Notes: a model not told the origin generated them from the sequence alone. A stretch of 64,000 nt of DNA from Actinomucor elegans (GCA_026027325.1 JAMSLZ010000001.1:4154001-4218000), one strand, 5' to 3'. Shown: positions 45,500 to 56,516, counted from the stretch's first letter. Made by a program: numbers and translations.

Positions 45500-45998
45500 T
45501 TTCGCGTTATAATGGGATAAAAGGAAGGAAATCTTGCAAATATCAAGACGGGTGCCATATCCTGATTTTGACCGTCCGGATAAGGATTTTTTGATTTCGT
45601 AAGGTACAGCCCCATGGCACCCAGTTTTTAGTCCTTTTTTTTTTCCGGCTATCATTGAAGTTAAATTTATAATACCGGAATATCTATAATTGGGACTATA
45701 ATAGCTTACTGCATTGATGCAAAGCGTATCATAGTCTATTACATACACAATATCAATGTGTACAAGCGCTATTAATTTACATTTTATGTATCACAGTTTT
45801 TTTTTATTATGATTGCTATTATGAAGGTGTACTATCTTGAGAAAAAAAGAGCTCTAGCGTTGAATTACCGATATCCAATCACAATCGACGTATGCAATTG
45901 CGCCAGGTTTCACTTCCTGTCGCAGATCATCTATTATTTGGTTTGAATTGCATCCTTTGCGCTTTGATACTCTTTTTCTTTCCCCTCCATAAATTATC
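45500..45998. promoter_or_regulatory. Divergent promoter region, ACBD6-like / Dph6-like
   Basis: About 500 bp between divergent start codons. T and A runs (45796-45807, 45841-45847) and a CTTTTTCTTTCCCCTCC leader lie just before the plus-strand ATG. No TATA box is clear on either side. Confidence 0.35.
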
Positions 45999-46706
45999 AT
46001 GACTGTATCTACATTGGTTGCTATTTCTTATACAGGTGGTAAAGATTGTACATTAGCTTTACATCGTGTAAAAAAGCAGGGCATTCAAGTTGCTGTGCTG
46101 GTTACATTTAGTCCACCACTCACTGATCCCAAGTCATTCAAAGCCCATTCGTTGGACATTATTGCCAAACAAGCAGAAGCGCTTGGCTTACCACATATTG
46201 TTTGTATTATCAATGGACCTGATTATCTTGCTAGTTATCAAAGAGAAATTAAGGGTCTCTCTCAACAATTCGGTATTGACGGCTTAGTGACAGGTGATAT
46301 CTTGCCCGTTTGCAGTGACTTCATGGAACGTGCTGTTGAGAATACTGGTGTGTCACTGGTTCGGCCTCTTTGGCATCAGCCTCAACCTGAATTGCTACAA
46401 GAGATGTGGGAGCTTGGGTTTGACATACACGTTACTTGTATTAACCAAACCAAGGTGCCTTCTGCGGTGTTGGAAAGGGTAAAGCATGTTTATGATGTAG
46501 GCAAGCCGTTGACACAAGCAGGATTAGATGCAGTAGCAGCGAATAAAGTGACCATCAGTCCTACAGGCGAATTTGGTGAATTACATACGATGGTGTTGGA
46601 CTGTCCTCTTTACAAAGACAAAATAGAAATAGAAAGCGAAAAGATGATTGAAAATGAGTTTATTTATTTAAAGATCAAATCTGCAAAACTGGTTCAAAAG
46701 CAATAA
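45999..46706 (+). CDS. Short Dph6-family PP-loop ATPase (diphthine-ammonia ligase-like)
   Basis: One exon, 235 residues. The PP-loop 'SYTGGKDCTLALH' lies at residues 10-22. 'IIAKQAEALGLPH', 'GIDGLVTGDILP' and 'VSLVRPLWHQPQPELLQEMW' follow. The family's closing motif is 'SPTGEFGELHTMVLDCPLYK', the equivalent of GENGEYHT...GPLF. Dph6 adenylates diphthine and adds ammonia to finish diphthamide on EF2. This protein is the size and pattern of the short bacterial/archaeal DUF71 proteins rather than eukaryotic Dph6, which carries a C-terminal RidA-like extension. So the role could be diphthamide synthesis or another amidation. No intron, unlike most neighbours. The stop lies 19 bp from that of the convergent CAP gene. 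Confidence 0.75.
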   Translation: MTVSTLVAISYTGGKDCTLALHRVKKQGIQVAVLVTFSPPLTDPKSFKAHSLDIIAKQAEALGLPHIVCIINGPDYLASYQREIKGLSQQFGIDGLVTGDILPVCSDFMERAVENTGVSLVRPLWHQPQPELLQEMWELGFDIHVTCINQTKVPSAVLERVKHVYDVGKPLTQAGLDAVAANKVTISPTGEFGELHTMVLDCPLYKDKIEIESEKMIENEFIYLKIKSAKLVQKQ

Positions 46707-46725
46707 TTATCACTCTACTTTTTTT

Positions 46726-47314
46726 TTATATGATTGCTTGGGTGACATTTGTCCTAAAGAATAAAGCTTCATCAAAACCACCGTAAATGACATTGCCACT
46801 GGGCTCATAACTACACACATAAAAGTTCCCCTCGATGCTGTCACAGTAGGACACGCCACATCCTATTTGATTCGTATTCTTCCAAACGACTTGGGTGAAA
46901 TGGCCAGATTGTTCACTGAACCCAGGTCTATCGTAATTATAATATGGCTCTTCATTATACCAGAGAGTGATGGTGTGGAACCAATCTTGCGTACGACCAG
47001 CCATGTTCTCACCAAATTCATTCTATATAAAGGCAGCGCGGATGAATAATGATGTGGGATTCATTTACGAAACAACTTACCTGGCTATGTTCAAATACAC
47101 ATCTTGAGGCCCATTCACTTGCAGTAGTAGCCAGCTCGCTGCTCCAATTTACAGGCGGCGAATTATGACGGGCTCGATATAGATTATGAATCCAAAGGAT
47201 ACTTGGAATATCGACAGATGGAATGATTGGTTTTTCGAGGTTTGAGTTGATTGGTTTTGCTATAGAAACAAACAAGGTAGCAAGTGAAAGTATCAGCGTT
47301 TGAAAGATGAACAT
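46726..47314 (-). CDS. Secreted CAP/PR-1 superfamily protein
   Basis: Two exons (47314-47081, 47022-46726) with a 58-nt intron; 176 residues. A signal peptide (FIFQTLILSLATLFVSIA) is followed directly by the CAP domain. The motifs present are 'ILWIHNLYRARHNSPPVNWS', 'LATTASEWASRCVFEHSQ', 'FGENMAG', 'SGHFTQVVWKNTNQIGCG' and 'FYVCSYEPSGNV'. The two His and the Glu of the CAP tetrad are all there, and several Cys are placed as in yeast Pry1. CAP proteins bind and export sterols or fatty acids and act outside the cell, often at host or wall surfaces. A TATA-like TATATAAA lies about 44 bp upstream on the minus strand. Confidence 0.92.
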
Positions 47315-47357
47315 GATGTATTGGTTTGTTAATGAAAATGATATAAAGGAAGCTAGA

Positions 47358-47365
47358 TTTATATA
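47358..47365 (-). promoter_or_regulatory. TATA box of the CAP gene
   Basis: TATATAAA on the minus strand, 44 bp before the CAP start codon at 47314. Confidence 0.4.
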
Positions 47366-48439
47366 AGAGTTAGCCAGCCAGTTGTTGTAGATGTAATTGC
47401 CGACATAACCTATATAGCTCGTGTCTATGGTTCAAGTATAGGATTTCTTTCTAGAAGTCATACCTCCCGATTGCAAATATACTGTTTTTTGCCGTACATG
47501 GTGCCTAATCTTCTTGACCCTTAAAAAAAGGGACTTGAGGATTTCACAATAAAGCATGAAAGTAAATATGAGCAGTAGAAGATGCATTTGTCTTTCAAGC
47601 CGACGAATAAAATAGCTTGGCAGCCATAGATGTAGATAACGTACTGACGGATTTCACCCAAGAAAATAGTGCATAATGCATCATACTCACAGTTCATTTT
47701 GTACTCTTTCATGGTAATCATTCAGAAGAAACATGCATTCAAGCGTAATACATGCTCATCTGATCGAGACGAGGCTATGATGACGAGTTGCATAAACTTT
47801 TTTTTCGGTTCAATGAATGTGTCAATAGTTAGCGAGTCCATTTTGTGATACGTTACACTCTTTAAGCATCGACGAGGTAAAATAGCCAACTCCTTTTTTT
47901 TTTAAAAAAAAAAAAGAAGCATCTGCATCACGGGAAAGTAACCTTGGTTCAGATGCTTATTTTCTTGTTATGATACCACCTTATGACCTTTTTTTTTGGC
48001 TATAGAAGCATCTCTACCCAACAATAGGTTATGATACGAAAAAGCGAATGATGTGCCATTGGCTGCACGGTCTCTGATCGATTGCATATATATATATATA
48101 TATACATATCTAGAATTATCAAAATCGCATTCCATAAGATCATCTTATTCCTTTGACAGAACAATCGGTAAAAGGAATCATACATAATATGCTTGTGATA
48201 CTTATCAACAGTAAAAGCGGAAGAAATGGGGTCAGCAGGGATACAAAGCTGAAAAGTCACGTCTGAACCTCTTGATTTTCATACTATAGACTTACCTGTG
48301 ATAGTAAACCCGGTTCAGCTATGACTGATCAAACTATTGTTATTGTTGTTCCTCTTTTCTTTCCTCCTTTCCTCTTTTCTTTTTCTTTTCTTTCTACACA
48401 CTCTTTTTATTTTATTTTTGTTATTATAAAGCCATTACA
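47366..48439. other. Intergenic spacer
   Basis: A 1.1 kb divergent spacer with a TATATATATATATATATA run (48087-48104), paired T and A runs (47893-47914, TTTTTTTTTTAAAAAAAAAAA) that can fold on themselves, and a CTTTTCTTT-rich leader (48355-48420) before the LITAF gene. No gene or named element was seen. Confidence 0.45.
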
Positions 48440-49382
48440 ATGTACAAGACAGTGCCTACAAGCTCTTCTTCCTCGTCAAAAGCGTTCTCGAATGATACCT
48501 CAAGCAATAGTAATAGGATTTTAGCCAAGTTTAAATTACCATCAAAAAGAAGAAAGAATTCTTGCCGACCAAATGTACCGGAAGTATATCCGATTGAAGC
48601 GCAACAGCTATCACATCTATCCTCAAGCTCAAGAATAATACCTAAAGAAACGGATCCATCATTATTATCATCAGCTGACCATCGTTCGTACTTTGCAGAG
48701 GCCCGATCCACGCCCATTATCTACTCCACTCAATCGAGTACTTCGTCTCTGGGGGACTATATCCAAACCAAAAACCGAGCGGATTCACTTTGTTCCGCGC
48801 GCTCTTTTTCAGTAGCCCAACAATCCACGCACAGCTCAACGCAAAATCAAACCTTTCATTTTGGAACGCCGCTTTCACCACAGACACATCAGCCTTATCA
48901 ATACCATGATACATCTCAGCAGCAACGATTACCACCATTGATGGAGCGAAAGAAGGGCATGTTCCTACAATCCAGTACAGCAAGTATGAAAACGATACGG
49001 TCATGGCGACAGAAGCGTATTCATCTGATAATGAAACAGCAAGATTTGCCTGAATTTGAAACCAAAGCGTTTTGTCAAGATTGTGAAAAGTACATACAAA
49101 CTAGAATTCGATACAAGAATGGATCGATGGTCTGGCTGGTATCGTTTACGCTGTAATAGTTTAGTATGGATCTAATACTCTATATTATACTGAGTTTATT
49201 TTATTCAAATTTATTAGATTACTGTGTACAGTGATACTGTTCTGGGTGCCATTTTATGTGAAATACTTTAAAGGTAAAAGTCTGTGAAACTTGCAAGTGT
49301 CTATTTAACCATCGTATATGTAGATGTAGCACACTTTTGCCCTGGTTGTGGAAAGCGTCTTGGTGTTTCTTATCGATTGTAA
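48440..49382 (+). CDS. LITAF-domain membrane-associated protein with long N-terminus
   Basis: Three exons (48440-49152, 49218-49273, 49324-49382); 275 residues. The first ~210 are Ser/Gln/His-rich and disordered, with a basic FKLPSKRRK patch. The last ~60 form a LITAF domain: 'TKAFCQDCEKYIQTRIRYKN' (CxxC knuckle), a hydrophobic membrane-inserted segment 'LLCTVILFWVPFYVKYF', and 'HFCPGCGKRLG' (HxCPxC knuckle). LITAF domains sit as monotopic zinc-bound anchors on the cytosolic face of endosome or lysosome membranes and recruit ubiquitin-sorting factors in animals. A PTAP or PPxY motif is not clear here. The donor at 49153 was chosen because it alone keeps the domain frame. Confidence 0.85.
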
Positions 49383-49786
49383 CACGAAATAAGACTTTAA
49401 TATACAATAAAACTAGATTCACCATGATAAACGGAAGTTGAGTTTCCCGGGTTTTACCTTCAAAAGGCTTTATAAAAGACACTCATAATCAATCTGGATT
49501 CTAAATTACGCGTGCAATGCTTTACCTCACGCGTTTTTTTCAAAAGTATCTCCCCCCTTACGTCTTTGTTGATGTTCTCGATAGAAATAGAGTTTTTTTT
49601 TTTCAGCCATCTAAAAACAACTCAACGAGGGGGCAGCAGCTATTTATACATGCATAACATAAAAGCCTTTCACTTTATCCACGAGTCATCCTATAGCTCA
49701 TCTTATTGGAAATCCTTTTGAAACACGTGTAAATGGTGCAATGGGTTTAAAGTTGAAATGATCGTCGTTCTACCAGAGTGGGGTTC

Positions 49787-49794
49787 TATATAAG
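49787..49794 (+). promoter_or_regulatory. TATA-like element before UDP-glucose dehydrogenase
   Basis: TATATAAG about 180 bp upstream of the ATG at 49970, with a TATTTATATATAACT tract (49832-49846) between. The long leader is T-rich. Either may set the transcription start. Confidence 0.35.
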
Positions 49795-49969
49795 AAAAGC
49801 AAGTACCAGGTTCAAACGGAGATTGATAATATTTATATATAACTTTGATTTTGTCTAGGCCTAATTAAGCAGCAGCACTTTGTTTAAATAGTTTAAAAAA
49901 AGCTCTTACTTTTGTTTTTCTTTCTTTTTTTTTATTTCTTTATTCTCTTAAAAAAAATTAGTTTTTAAA

Positions 49970-51616
49970 ATGGTTGCTGTCAAGAACATCTGTTGTGTTG
50001 GTGCTGGTTATGTCGGTAAGTCTTTGTTGAGTATAAACTGCTTTTTCAGAAAGCTCATCTCGGTCATCTCTATTTTGCAGGTGGTCCCACTTGTGCTGTC
50101 ATTGCCTACAAGTGTCACCATATCAAGGTTACCATTGTTGATTTGAACCAAGCCCGTATTGATGCTTGGAATTCTGATAAGCTTCCTATTTACGAACCTG
50201 GATTAGAGGAGGTCGTCTTCGATCGTCGTGGTAAGAACTTGTTCTTTACTACTGATGTCGATGCTGCTATCCAAGAAGCCGATTTGATCTTTGTCTCCGT
50301 CAACACCCCTACCAAGAAGACTGGTTTGGGTGCTGGTATGGCTGCCGATCTTGCGTAAGTCATTTATTATTATTTTATTTGAACCGAGATAAATTGACAT
50401 ATTACGTGATAGTTATATCGAAGGTGCTACTCGTCGTATTGCCGAAGTTGCCACTAGCTCCAAGATCGTTGTTGAAAAATCCACTGTCCCTTGTCGTACT
50501 GCTGAAAGCATGCGCACCATCCTTGAAGCTAACTCTACCGGCGAAATTCACTTTGATATCTTGTCAAACCCTGAATTCTTGGCTGAAGGTACTGCCATCA
50601 AGGATCTTCTCAACCCCGATCGTGTCTTGATTGGTGCTCTTCAAACTACTGAAGGTATTGCTGCCCAACAAGCCTTGGCTGAGGTTTATACCAACTGGGT
50701 TCCTGAGGATCGTGTCATCACTACTAACCTTTGGTCTTCTGAACTCTCCAAGTTGGTAAGTAGTAATCAGAATTACATAAGGGGGAGGGGCGCGGGGATT
50801 AAGGAACTTGTTTCACGGGATTGGAAACAATTTTATTAACTTTTTTTTTTTTTTTAATAATAGGCTGCTAATGCTATGCTTGCCCAACGTATTTCTTCCA
50901 TTAACGCTCTTTCTGCCATCTGTGAAGCCACTGGTGCTGATGTTGATGAAGTCGCTTATGCTTGTGGTCGTGATACCCGTTTGGGTAGCAAGTTCTTGAA
51001 GGCCTCTGTTGGCTTCGGTGGTTCTTGTTTCCAAAAGGATATCTTGAACTTGGTCTATCTCTCTACACAACTCAACTTGCCCGAAGTTGCTGAATACTGG
51101 AAGCAAGTCTATACCTTGAACGAATACCAAAAGAAGCGTTTCGTCAAGAAGATCATCTCTACCCTTTTCAACACCATCACCAATAAGCGTATTGCTGTTC
51201 TTGGTTTCGCTTTCAAGAAGGATACCGGTGATACCCGTGAATCTGCTGCCATCACTTTGATCAAGGATTTCATTCAAGAAAATGCTCACGTCGCCATTTA
51301 TGATCCCAAGGTCGAACACGAACAAATCTACATGGATCTCGCTGAACCTGGTGTTGAGGGTCGTAAGCAAGTTGAAAAGAGCATCACCATCTGTGCTAGC
51401 GCCTATGAAGCTGCCAAGGATGCTGATGCCGTGGTTATTGTGACTGAATGGGATGAATTCAAGTCTGATGTTCTTGATTACCAAAAGATCTACGATAACA
51501 TGCATAAGCCTGCCTTCTTATTTGATGGTCGCTTGTTGTTGGATGCTGCTGAGCTCCGTAAGATCGGTTTCAAGGTTCATATCATTGGTAAGAATGAACT
51601 TGCTGGTACCGCTTAA
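49970..51616 (+). CDS. UGDH: UDP-glucose 6-dehydrogenase
   Basis: Four exons (49970-50015, 50081-50354, 50413-50755, 50864-51616); 471 residues. It oxidises UDP-glucose twice with NAD+ to UDP-glucuronate. In Mucorales this feeds glucuronic-acid-rich wall polymers, so the gene fits a wall-building role (general knowledge of the group's wall chemistry). The NAD site is '[15 protein letters not shown]', split by intron 1. '[10 protein letters not shown]', '[14 protein letters not shown]', the catalytic Cys in '[14 protein letters not shown]' and the second Rossmann motif '[19 protein letters not shown]' are all present. Codon use is strongly biased (GGT, AAG, CTT, ACT), as expected for a highly expressed gene. 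The start is fixed by the NAD motif. Confidence 0.96.
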
Positions 51617-52672
51617 TTTATGTATACACTTCTTTATCCCCCCTTCAACTCTTCTTTTTTTTTTTGTTCAACCCTCCATCATCATCTTTTTGTGTGCATT
51701 TCCCTTTCAAAAAAAAACTTATTCAATAAAAGAATACTATAGTAATAGAACCATTCATCATCACTTTTCTTTGAAAATTAGTACACGTTTTTTTTGGATT
51801 CATGTACGACTTAAATATATTTAATATACAATCGCGTCTTAAATCAATTTCAGTTGCTTAGAAACCTGCCGAATGAAACAGACATATCTAGAATAGTTGT
51901 CCAAGTTTTCATAGCAAAATATGTCCTTCTTTGAATCAAACTACTGAACTTTGTTGATAAAAGCACTTAAGAAAAATATAGTAATAAATGATGAACATGC
52001 CCTGGATTATCTAACCAGAACGCGAAATTAACCATTGCTCTTCTGTAATTTCTTTGGTGTAACAAGCCTATCTTGCTTAGGTTATTCTAAACTGATTTAG
52101 CACAGACCATGAGCTACTCATTCGACCAATAATGTCATGATTACAATTAAATATTTTGTCCTAATTTACCTAAACCCGCAAGAAAACGTTTCAAATAACT
52201 ATAAATAGCTGATGGTTCCTATGATACGGCATGTTTGATAAATTTTTGGCATCATTGGGTGCTGACTGAGTACACAAGCACTGTAATGTGCTGGATTCAC
52301 TATAGTATTATTTCTCTTGTATAGTAGCATCTTTAAAGTGATATAACAGATGCATTCATTTTATTCGTTTGCGGGAATTGAAGCAATGTTCCTTAACAAT
52401 CTCAAAAAAATTTCCAACAAAATTTCGCCTAGATCAATTAACACCAGTAAAGGTAGTGCTTGGATTTTCGGTATACATACATATATATAAAGATTTCCAT
52501 TTCCGTTGGCGTGGATTAAAGTGTAAAAACAGCAAAAGACTTTGAATATATAATATTTTTAGTAGCTGGGGCGCTGGTGACTTTCAGCCCAATTTCTAAT
52601 TTTTAGAGATTTGCCATTCTAATTTTCTGAGCCTAAAATTTTCATTCAAAATCAAAGGGTTGGACTTTACTA

Positions 52673-52762
52673 AATCGATAGATTCCCGTAGATTTCAAGA
52701 TTTAATGTCGCATCTGTTATGCTACCCATATTTACAATGACCAAGTGCATCTATTGAACTGT
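52673..52762 (-). repeat. Copy of the dispersed ~80-bp repeat
   Basis: TCGATAGATTCCCGTAGATTTC, then AAGATTTAATGTCGCATCTG, then TTATGCTACCCATATTTACAATG and AAGTGCATCTATTG. The AATGTCGCATCTG block is well conserved; the palindromic block is degraded. Confidence 0.4.
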
Positions 52763-53023
52763 GAAACAAGCTTTAATTCCTCTACTTTATTAAACCACAT
52801 TTTGTTAGTATCTAAATTCCATTAATAAAGACACTATTTTATATATACATACTTCCCAACTTTTTTTTTTTTTTTTTTTTTTTTTCAAAAATATATCGCA
52901 GTCAAATATACAGTAATCGTACTAAGTATATTTGTAAACTTAATGTAATAGTAATATCATCAAAAAAAAAAGCTAACTGTATGTAAAGATTTATCTATGA
53001 CTCTTTTTAACGGAGAAACATGG

Positions 53024-53100
53024 CCAGACCAATACTTGGAGCAAGTATTGCTGACAGGCGTCTGGAGCCCGCTACTGGAGGATTATACCTAAATATAGGT
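53024..53100 (+). other. Possible structured RNA or DNA element
   Basis: CAATACTTG (53030-53038) and CAAGTATTG (53042-53050) form a perfect 9-bp hairpin with a 3-base loop. It is enclosed by CCAGAC (53024-53029) / GTCTGG (53060-53065) with a GCTGACAGGC bulge-like strand on the 3' side. A second hairpin, ACCTA-AATA-TAGGT, is at 53087-53100, and CCCCTTTT follows at 53120-53127. The segment is more GC-rich than its surroundings. No known RNA family was recognised. Confidence 0.25.
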
Positions 53101-53599
53101 CTGAACCTCACCTAGTCTTGCCCCTTTTCCGAAAAAATTTCAGCACCAAATAGCAAACTATTATCTCGTATTTCGAATTTCATATGAGACTCAATTAGGT
53201 AATGATAAGCTAACAGAGAGTAACTGGTTAGTGATAATTATATACGTTTACTATCTTATTAACACAAAAAAGAACTCATTTAAGCTAATATGATAATCAG
53301 ATTCAAGTAAATATTAGTACTATTATCAAGTCTGTGTAGGATATCGTACACAAGCATTCAAATCAATAATTTAACAAAAAAAAGCAAAGATTAAACTTTG
53401 TTAATAAGATTAAAATTTGAGGTCAAAACGTGTAATCTAACTCGATAATACAATAGCAGCACTCTGCATATTCACATACTAGAATCATTAAATGTGTACA
53501 GCAAAACTCTCTTTCTGATAAACAAACTTTTATTATCATGTAGTATTCATTCCATTATTATTGTATAGCATATCCATTGTATTTCAGTTAAATCATAGC

Positions 53600-53666
53600 T
53601 GTAATAGATGCAGTAGTTTATTTTGTGCTAGTCATCGGATACAACATTTGACCGAGATCATGCAAA
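53600..53666 (+). repeat. Copy of the dispersed ~80-bp repeat
   Basis: GTAATAGATGCAGTAGTTTATT, then TTGTGCTAGTCATCGGATAC, then AACATTTGACCGAGATCATGC. Another weak plus-oriented copy may start at 53788 (GTGCAATCAGTAGATAGCTTATTC). Confidence 0.45.
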
Positions 53667-55013
53667 AAAAAAAACGATTCTTAATCGATTTTAAACTAAC
53701 ATGAAATATATATTATTTAAAAGTTAATACTCGATACTTTGTATAGATCTCTTCTAATTTGATATTTAAACGGTAGCTCTAGTGCAATCAGTAGATAGCT
53801 TATTCTAAATATGCACTATTCATCACATGCAGTATTGTACTGATGTTATTAGCGCAAAGATCTATTCAGCATTAGATCTTGACTTTTGACATGCATAATT
53901 ATGCTGTAGCAAAACATTGATTCTACATAATATATTGGATTGCTCGTTCTGGGCATGCCCACGGATCTAGTTCTGTGTCAAAATGATAATAGTATGTAAA
54001 AACTCAGACGACTTTGCAATTAGATTGATGAATTGCTTGGATAAATCCTAAGAAAAATCAAGCATGTCAAGGTGTAGCGTTCCCATTTTTTGATTGGCTA
54101 GAATGTTGATTTACAATGTTTCGTGTTTGAACACAGAAAATTTCTGTGTCTCCAATAAAATATAATCTTGGGCCTAATAGAATTTTTTGTTAATAGAGAA
54201 TAATAATTACTTTTAGAATCGATCAGTGATTATTATATCAGAGATGAACTAATAATAAGATACTGAACTGCATGAAGAAAAGATGTTATACTTATGTTAA
54301 ACGAAATAATTAACTAAAGAAGATGAAGAAAGGCAACTAGGTAAAATTATGCATGATTATAAAGTTGAAAATATGAAGAATCTACTTATTGTATAAAACT
54401 ATTTTTTGAATAATAAACTTTTTGGTGTTTATAATCCACCCAAGCTCTGGTATATCAAGACTGCAAATCATGATTTGCTTTAAGCTATCGAACGTGCTGA
54501 GCAAGTGCGAAAGTTAATCGAGATATTTGGCTATTTCAAATGAATAAAGCTCCACCATAAAATATAAATCGCCCACCGAAACGAAGAGGTAAAATGAAAT
54601 ATAAAAACCTACATCATGAAAAAAAAAGGTGTAGTGAAGTCATAAGAATGTTTAGAAATGACTTAACCCTTCTCGACAGCCCGTAAACTCATACCGACAA
54701 TCTGTACTACAATCACAACTTTTGTACTTTGCATTTCCAGTACGTCCTTACAGAAAACGACCAATCGTATCATATCTTCATGCTGCTTGACCGAATCATT
54801 CTTTTCAGTTTTGATTTCAACAAAACCGACTGAACAATCAATCTCCCTTTACTTCATTTTATATATGTGGCCATCTGGTCTTCTGGTATTCGTGTTTGGA
54901 ACTTGCTTATTCAAGGAACAAGCTGGTAGCAATGACTAGGCGTTAAACGAAAAATTGAAAATGTAAATAGCCTATCACCTGAGAACCACGAAATGTTGCA
55001 AACAGCTACCTTT

Positions 55014-56516
55014 TTAAGAGCCGGTGGTAGCCACAAAAAAAAATTTTGAACTCTTTTCTTGTTCATTATTCCTATTGCCATTATTACTATTCTTTAGTCG
55101 AGTAGAAGGAATCCAACATCGTGTAGTGTACAACTCCTGTTGGTACCGTGTAAGCATCTGCTTCTGGGCCCTTCTTCTCTTGCTTATTATTTCCATTGCC
55201 ATTATTGCTATTCTTTAATTGAGCAGAAGGAATCCAGCATTGTGTAGTGCGCAACTCCTCTGTTGGTACCGTGTAAGCGTCTGCTTCTGGGCCCTTGTTC
55301 TCTTGTTTATTATCCCCATTTCCATTATTATTATTCTTTAGTCGAGTAGAAGGAATCTAGCATTGTGTAGTGCGCAACTCCTCTGTTGGTACCGTGTAAG
55401 CGTCTGCTTCTGGGCCCTTCTTCTCTTATTTATTATTTCCATTGCCATTATTGCTATTCTTTAATTGAGCAGAAGGAATCCAGCATTGTGTAGTGCGCAA
55501 CTCCTCTGTTGGTACCGTGTAAGCGTCTGCTTCTGGGCCCTTGTTCTCTTGTTTATTATCCCCATTTCCATTATTATTATTCTTTAGTCGAGTAGAAGGA
55601 ATCTAGCATTGTGTAGTGCGCAACTCCTCTGTTGGTACCGTGTAAGCGTCTGCTTCTGGGCCCTTCTTCTCTTGCTTATTATTTCCATTGCCATTATTGC
55701 TACTATTTAGTCGAGCAGAAGGAATCCAACATCGTGTAGTGTACAACTCCTGTTGGTACCGTGTAAGCATCTGCTTCTGGGCCCTTCTTCTCTTGCTTAT
55801 TATTTCCATTGCCATTATTGCTATTCTTTAGTCGAGTAGGAGGAATCCAGCATTGTGTAGTGTGCAACTCCTCTGTTGGTACCGTGTAAGCGTCTGCTTC
55901 TGGGCCCTTCTTCTCTTGTTTATTATTTCCATTGTCATTGTTGCTATTCTTTAATTGAGCAGAAGGAATCCAGCATTGTGTAGTGTACAACTCCTCTGTT
56001 GGTACCGTGTAAGCGTCTGCTTCTGGGCCCTTGTTCTCTTGTTTATTATCCCCATTTCCATTATTATTATTCTTTAGTCGAGTAGAAGGAATCCAACATC
56101 GTGTAGTGTACAACTCCTGTTGGTACCGTGTAAGCATCTGCTTCTGGGCCCTTCTTCTCTTGCTTATTATTTCTGTTGCCATTATTGCTATTCTTTAGTC
56201 GAGTAGAAGGAATCCAGCATTGTGTAGTGTACAACTTCTCTGTTGGTACCATGTAAGCGTCTGCTTCTGGGCTCTTCTCTTAGTTATTACTCCTATTGCT
56301 ATTGTCTCCAAATACGCCAGAACTCAATCTTACTGAACAGCTCTGGGCTAGTTTTATAAGAAGCAAAATCAAGCGGGATGATTTAGTGATGTTGAATCCC
56401 TTGTTAGTACAAGAACCACCGATACTGGCAACGCAGTTCCTGTTCGACATCCTGTAAACTAATCTGATAACTTCTGATCTGACCAACCGCAAACTGCCAA
56501 TTGGCGTCGGAGGCAC
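55014..56516 (-). pseudogene. Broken tandem-repeat protein gene
   Basis: Read on the minus strand, the 123-bp unit encodes 41 residues rich in Asn, Lys, Glu, Thr and Gln (LKNSNNGNGNNKQEKKGPEA then DAYTVPTEELHTTQCWIPS). An open frame of 78 codons upstream (56516-56283; first codon GTG, preceded by an acceptor-like TTTGCAG) is in the same frame as unit 10. It is separated from it only by a TAA where the other units have a Gln codon. Further breaks are the two-base deletions in three units and Trp-to-TAG changes in two. Lengths that are mostly multiples of three suggest past selection on a reading frame. No similarity to a known protein was recognised. An alternative is a non-coding minisatellite with open frames by chance. 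Confidence 0.4.
55053..56305. repeat. Minisatellite: ten ~123-bp units
   Basis: Each unit contains one GGTACC, found at about 55142, 55265, 55391, 55511, 55634, 55755, 55878, 56001, 56122 and 56245, so spacing is 120-126 bp, mostly 123. Within a unit: a CATTATT-rich part, TTTAGTCGAGTAGAAGGAATCC, AGCATTGTGTAGTG, CAACTCCTCTGTTGGTACCGTG, and GTCTGCTTCTGGGCCC. Three units (55142, 55755, 56122) lack two bases (CTCCTGTT for CTCCTCTGTT) and share other linked changes. Two units carry TCTAGCATT in place of TCCAGCATT. Confidence 0.95.

Larger units (their letters stand above)
51617..55052. other. Gene-poor tract before the minisatellite
   Basis: 3.4 kb of AT-rich sequence without a credible gene. It carries copies of the dispersed repeat (52673-52762, 53600-53666, perhaps 53788-53830), a T run (52860-52885), a small structured segment (53024-53100) and GATC-rich bits near 53860-53890. 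Confidence 0.45.

Noticed and set aside
45500..45748. N-terminal extension of the ACBD6-like protein
   Set aside because: The frame is open but the sequence is not conserved-looking, and the acyl-CoA-binding domain starts right after the ATG at 45499; treated as leader.
54891..55218. Plus-strand signal-peptide-like frame at the minisatellite edge
   Set aside because: The hydrophobic run arises from TTATTATT-rich repeat sequence read on the other strand, and the frame closes within the second unit.
55053..56305. CRISPR-like array
   Set aside because: Units are contiguous ~123-bp tandem repeats without unique spacers, in a eukaryotic genome.
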